DNA of 8,693 nucleotides, taken from assembly GCA_020631315.1 (NCBI GenBank), contig JAHDHM010000130.1:1-8693 (forward strand), written 5' to 3'. This document shows positions 6,411 through 8,693 of this stretch, one piece after another (the stretch's first letter is position 1; each line of letters opens with the position of its first letter). Below the pieces are notes generated by a model. It saw only the letters and a program-made list of their open reading frames with translations, was not told the DNA's origin and made no database searches. Origin of the DNA: Acidimicrobiales bacterium (GTDB taxonomy: Bacteria; Actinomycetota; Acidimicrobiia; Acidimicrobiales; Poriferisodaliceae). The position numbers and the translations under genes were made by a program.

Positions 6411-6685
6411 TTGCGTCGTCCTTCCAGCACAGCGAACACGTCGGCCATGGGCACGTCGACGGCGGCCAGGCCGACCATCAGGTGGTAGATCAGGTCAGCG
6501 GCCTCTTCGGCGGCGAGGGCCGCGTCGGTCTCGGGTCGCTGGAGTTCGAGGCACACCTCGAAGGCCTCCTCCATGATCTTGCGCTGGTTCAGCGTGGAGT
6601 CGGCCAGGAGTCGAGCGGTGTACGACTCACCCGGATCGGTGCCTCGGCGGCCACGGATGACCTCTTCGAGTTCGTTCAGAATCAC
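6407..6685 (-). CDS. hisE: Phosphoribosyl-ATP pyrophosphohydrolase (HisE)
   Basis: HisE catalyses the second step of histidine biosynthesis, splitting phosphoribosyl-ATP to phosphoribosyl-AMP and pyrophosphate. It belongs to the all-alpha MazG-like NTP pyrophosphatase fold. The 92-residue protein shows SYTARLLAD (21-29), the metal-binding EExxE helix KIMEEAFEV (E39, E40, E43) and the second acidic cluster EEAADLIYHL (E60, E61, D64). It is a stand-alone HisE, not a HisIE fusion, as in mycobacteria and other actinobacteria. The GTG at 6685 is preferred over the ATG at 6712: it yields MILNELEEVIRGRR, matching the usual N-terminus, and sits 8 bases after a TAnnnT box, whereas the ATG start would place that box inside the gene. 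It overlaps hisG by 4 bases (GTGA), and the two are almost certainly cotranscribed and coupled. Confidence 0.95.
   Translation of the reverse strand: MILNELEEVIRGRRGTDPGESYTARLLADSTLNQRKIMEEAFEVCLELQRPETDAALAAEEAADLIYHLMVGLAAVDVPMADVFAVLEGRRK
6419..6425 (-). promoter_or_regulatory. Shine-Dalgarno GGAAGGA for hisG
   Basis: On the minus strand GGAAGGA lies inside the 3' end of hisE, 8 bases before the hisG GTG at 6410. It supports that start and independent or coupled reinitiation on the hisE-hisG mRNA. Confidence 0.6.
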
Positions 6686-6693
6686 GGTGCTCC

Positions 6694-6699
6694 AGCCTA
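6694..6699 (-). promoter_or_regulatory. -10 box TAGGCT for the hisE-hisG operon, probable leaderless promoter
   Basis: On the minus strand TAGGCT fits TAnnnT and ends 8 bases before the hisE GTG at 6685. No Shine-Dalgarno precedes that GTG, so a leaderless transcript is the simplest reading. No -35 box is evident. There is no room for a histidine leader peptide or T-box between this promoter and hisE, so any transcriptional control would have to be at initiation. Confidence 0.55.
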
Positions 6700-6732
6700 C
6701 GGGTGCCGCCACGCCCGCACGGTCGACTTCGA

Positions 6733-6748
6733 GCGTTCCGCGGAACGC
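6733..6748. promoter_or_regulatory. Perfect 16-bp palindrome between divergent hisE and amidohydrolase promoters
   Basis: GCGTTCCGCGGAACGC is a perfect 8+8 palindrome with no spacer. It lies in the 124-bp divergent gap, about 48 bases before the hisE start and 61 before the amidohydrolase start, upstream of both proposed -10 boxes. That position fits a dimeric regulator acting on one or both promoters. I do not recognise it as the site of a specific regulator. Confidence 0.5.
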
Positions 6749-6797
6749 CGGGGCATCGGCGCCCGCGACTGATCGGGAGTCGGAAGAGGCCCCGGTC

Positions 6798-6803
6798 TAC
6801 GAT
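6798..6803 (+). promoter_or_regulatory. -10 box TACGAT for the M20 amidohydrolase, probable leaderless promoter
   Basis: TACGAT fits TAnnnT and ends 6 bases before the ATG at 6810, so transcription would start at the A of the start codon. No Shine-Dalgarno is present in the gap. This is one of three such arrangements in the window. Confidence 0.6.
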
Positions 6804-6809
6804 CGATCC

Positions 6810-8009
6810 ATGTCGCTCGCTTCCATGAAGGCCTCCGCCGCCACCGACGTCAACGCTGCCCGTGACGTCCTCACCTCCGTGTCGCACGAGCTGTGGGAGC
6901 ACCCGGAGCTGGCGTTCGAGGAGGAGCACGCGTCGAAGGTGTGCATCGATGCGTTGAGCGACGCCGGGTTCTCGATCACCACCGGTGTCGCCGGGCTCGA
7001 GACGGCGTTCGTCGCCGAGTACGGCAGCGGTCCGCTCACCGTCGGCATCTGCTCGGAGATGGATGCGCTGCCCGGCGTCGGCCACGCCTGCGGCCACAAC
7101 ATCATCGCGGCGTCCGGTGTCGGCGCCGGCATCGGCCTGGCTCGCATCGCCGACGAGGCCGGCATCACCATCCGAGTGCTCGGCACCCCCGCTGAAGAGG
7201 GTGGCGGCGGCAAGGTCATCATGCTCGAGGACGGCGCCTTCGACGGCCTCCATCTGGCGATGATGATCCACCCCGCACCGATGGAGAGCGACGTGTTCCC
7301 GACGCTCGCCTCGACCGGTTGCGACTACCACATGCACGGCAAGTCGGCGCACTCGTCACTCGCCCCGCAGGAGGGCATCAACGCCGCCGATGCCATCACG
7401 ATCGCCCAGGTCGGCATCGGTCTCCTTCGCCAGCATCTGCACCCCGGTAACCAGATCCACGGCATCGTGATCGATGGCGGCGACGCACCGAACATCGTCC
7501 CGTCGCACTCGACCGCCCGCTACGTGGTGCGGGCCAACGCACTCGCCGAGCTGGCTCAGCTACAGGGCCGCGTCGACAAGTGCTTCGAGGCCGGTGCGCT
7601 GGCGACCGGGGCCACGTTGACGACCGAGCGCGAGCGCATCCCCTACAGCGAGTTCCGCCACGACGACGAGCTCGCCGTCATGTACCGCAAGAACGGTGAG
7701 GAGCTCGGCCGGGCGTTCTCGCCGCGTGCCACTCGCGGTGCGGCGTCGACCGACATGGCCAACGTGTCGCTGCTCATGCCGACGATTCACCCCAGCCTCG
7801 GCCTCGACTGCGCACCAGCGGTCAACCATCAACCTGAGTTCACGCAGCACTGCAAGACCGAGGACGCCGACGACTCGATGATCCACGGCGCCATCGCCAT
7901 GGCACAGACCTGCATCGACGCCGCCATGACCGAGTCCACCCGGACCCGCCTCATGGCCAACGACACGACCTACAGCGGCCGCGGCGACGACTACCCCTGG
8001 CGCTTCTGA
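6810..8009 (+). CDS. M20-family metallopeptidase/amidohydrolase (PM20D2/AbgB-like)
   Basis: This is a 399-residue cytoplasmic zinc- or manganese-dependent hydrolase of peptidase family M20, nearest by eye to the PM20D2/aminobenzoyl-glutamate hydrolase AbgB branch, which cleaves amide bonds of dipeptides or N-acyl amino acids. Visible catalytic features are EMDALPGVGHACGHN (residues 83-97; C94 and H92/H96 near the metals), GTPAEEGGGGKV (E129/E130, general base and metal ligand), AMMIHP (H154) and the lid domain with HGKSAHSSLAPQEGINAADA (176-195), HGIVIDGGDAPNIVP and YVVRA. The C-terminal half has RGAASTDMANVS and NHQPEFTQH (H340/H347, metal-ligand candidates). The protein is full length for the family. 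The ATG at 6810 is supported by the TACGAT box 6 bases upstream; longer in-frame starts would run into hisE on the other strand. The exact substrate cannot be read from the sequence. The next gene follows after 22 bp. Confidence 0.92.
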   Translation: MSLASMKASAATDVNAARDVLTSVSHELWEHPELAFEEEHASKVCIDALSDAGFSITTGVAGLETAFVAEYGSGPLTVGICSEMDALPGVGHACGHNIIAASGVGAGIGLARIADEAGITIRVLGTPAEEGGGGKVIMLEDGAFDGLHLAMMIHPAPMESDVFPTLASTGCDYHMHGKSAHSSLAPQEGINAADAITIAQVGIGLLRQHLHPGNQIHGIVIDGGDAPNIVPSHSTARYVVRANALAELAQLQGRVDKCFEAGALATGATLTTERERIPYSEFRHDDELAVMYRKNGEELGRAFSPRATRGAASTDMANVSLLMPTIHPSLGLDCAPAVNHQPEFTQHCKTEDADDSMIHGAIAMAQTCIDAAMTESTRTRLMANDTTYSGRGDDYPWRF

Positions 8010-8031
8010 GCCGGTCGGTGCGCACGCCGGC

Positions 8032-8693
8032 ATGAGTGCCTCGGATCAGGAGCGCACTGCGGACGCGGCGCCACTCCCCCGGTTGCCGGACGACGCGCTG
8101 GTGCTGATGGTCGGTGCGGCGGCGAGCGGCAAGTCGACGCTGGCGGCGCGGTTCTCCGAGGGCGTCGTGGCCACCGACGAGTTCCGTCGGCTGCTCGGCG
8201 AGTCCGAGCGCGACATCCGCGTCAGCACCGAGGCCTTCGACATGGTCGCCCAGGTGGTCGAGGCGCGGCTCGGGCGAGGCCTGTTCACCGTCGTCGACTC
8301 GACCGCGCTCGACGAGACGCAGCGGCACCGGTGGCTCGACAGCGCCCGCCGCCACGGGCGTCCGGTGCATGCGCTGGTGCTCGACACCCCGGCCGACGTC
8401 TGCCGTGCCCGCAACCGGGAGCGTCGCCATCCGGTTCCGGCCGCTGCGCTCGATGCCCAGTTGCGATCGATGCGCGCCCTGCTGGCGGACTCAGGAGTGC
8501 GGTCCGACCCGAGCGTGCTCGGGGTGGATGTCGTCCACGTGATCGAGGCGAGCGTGCCGGAACCGAACACGGATCGGCCGGCGTCGAGTCCGGTGATCGT
8601 CGACGCACCAGCCGAGCGCACGGGCATGCAGTTCGGGTTGCATCTCTCCGACCTGTCGCGGCTCAACGACCCGACCGATGTCGTCGAACTCGC
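8032..8693 (+). CDS. Pnkp-like P-loop kinase (AAA_33), possibly fused to an LLM flavin/F420 oxidoreductase; continues beyond right edge
   Basis: This is an open frame of 220 codons that runs off the window. Residues 23-175 are a P-loop kinase with Walker A GAAASGKST (28-36; K34, S35), a DxxR element TDEFRRLL (D49, R52), STEAFDMVAQVVEARLGRG (65-83), a beta strand FTVVDSTAL (85-93) and an Arg-rich lid CRARNRERR (124-132). This order matches the kinase domain of bacterial polynucleotide kinase-phosphatase (Pnkp) and the AAA_33 family, which phosphorylate RNA/DNA 5' ends or small molecules. After a Pro-rich linker (about 176-198), residues 199-220 read MQFGLHLSDLSRLND and PTDVVELA, resembling the first strand and helix of luciferase-like oxidoreductases rather than the phosphatase start (GDVHG) expected in Pnkp. 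The ATG at 8032 follows the amidohydrolase stop by 22 bp with no clear Shine-Dalgarno, so the start is the least certain part. Confidence 0.78.
   Translation, partial: MSASDQERTADAAPLPRLPDDALVLMVGAAASGKSTLAARFSEGVVATDEFRRLLGESERDIRVSTEAFDMVAQVVEARLGRGLFTVVDSTALDETQRHRWLDSARRHGRPVHALVLDTPADVCRARNRERRHPVPAAALDAQLRSMRALLADSGVRSDPSVLGVDVVHVIEASVPEPNTDRPASSPVIVDAPAERTGMQFGLHLSDLSRLNDPTDVVEL

Noticed and set aside
6573..6809. A 79-residue N-terminal extension of the M20 amidohydrolase.
   Set aside because: It overlaps hisE on the other strand and is not family-like. The promoter-like box at 6798-6803 lies inside it.

Overview
The window is GC-rich, densely packed bacterial DNA and looks like an ordinary chromosome rather than a mobile element. 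I see no insertion sequence, phage gene, CRISPR array or RNA gene. Gene density, GC- or C-ending codons, GTG starts, separate hisE and hisG genes, and leaderless promoters with a TAnnnT box just before the start codon all point to an actinobacterium, possibly of the Acidimicrobiia type. The phylum is an inference; the class is a guess.

Layout. (1) Positions 1-3674, minus strand: a 1013-residue lipoprotein, then a cytochrome P450 that overlaps it by 4 bp and runs off the left edge. (2) Positions 3769-5473, plus strand: yaaA (peroxide stress protein), then an aminoglycoside-phosphotransferase-fold kinase 22 bp downstream with a good Shine-Dalgarno. (3) Positions 5497-5549: a long hairpin in the convergent gap. 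(4) Positions 5559-6685, minus strand: hisG and hisE, the first two enzymes of a histidine-biosynthesis operon, with a 4-bp overlap. (5) Positions 6810-8693, plus strand: an M20-family amidohydrolase, then a P-loop kinase resembling the kinase domain of bacterial Pnkp, running off the right edge. Its last 22 residues look like the start of a luciferase-like (LLM) flavin/F420 oxidoreductase in the same frame.

The most unusual object is the lipoprotein. It has the phosphohistidine domain and the ATP-grasp (PPDK_N) domain of the PEP synthase/PPDK/glucan water dikinase superfamily, with every key residue I looked for present. The domain order is that of glucan water dikinases (His domain before ATP-grasp), there is no PEP/pyruvate barrel, and a lipobox should place the protein outside the cytoplasm, where ATP is not expected. 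It appears translationally coupled to the P450.

The second unusual object is the apparent kinase-LLM fusion at the right edge. Regulatory features include three candidate leaderless promoters (yaaA, hisE and the amidohydrolase) and two perfect inverted repeats placed like operators.
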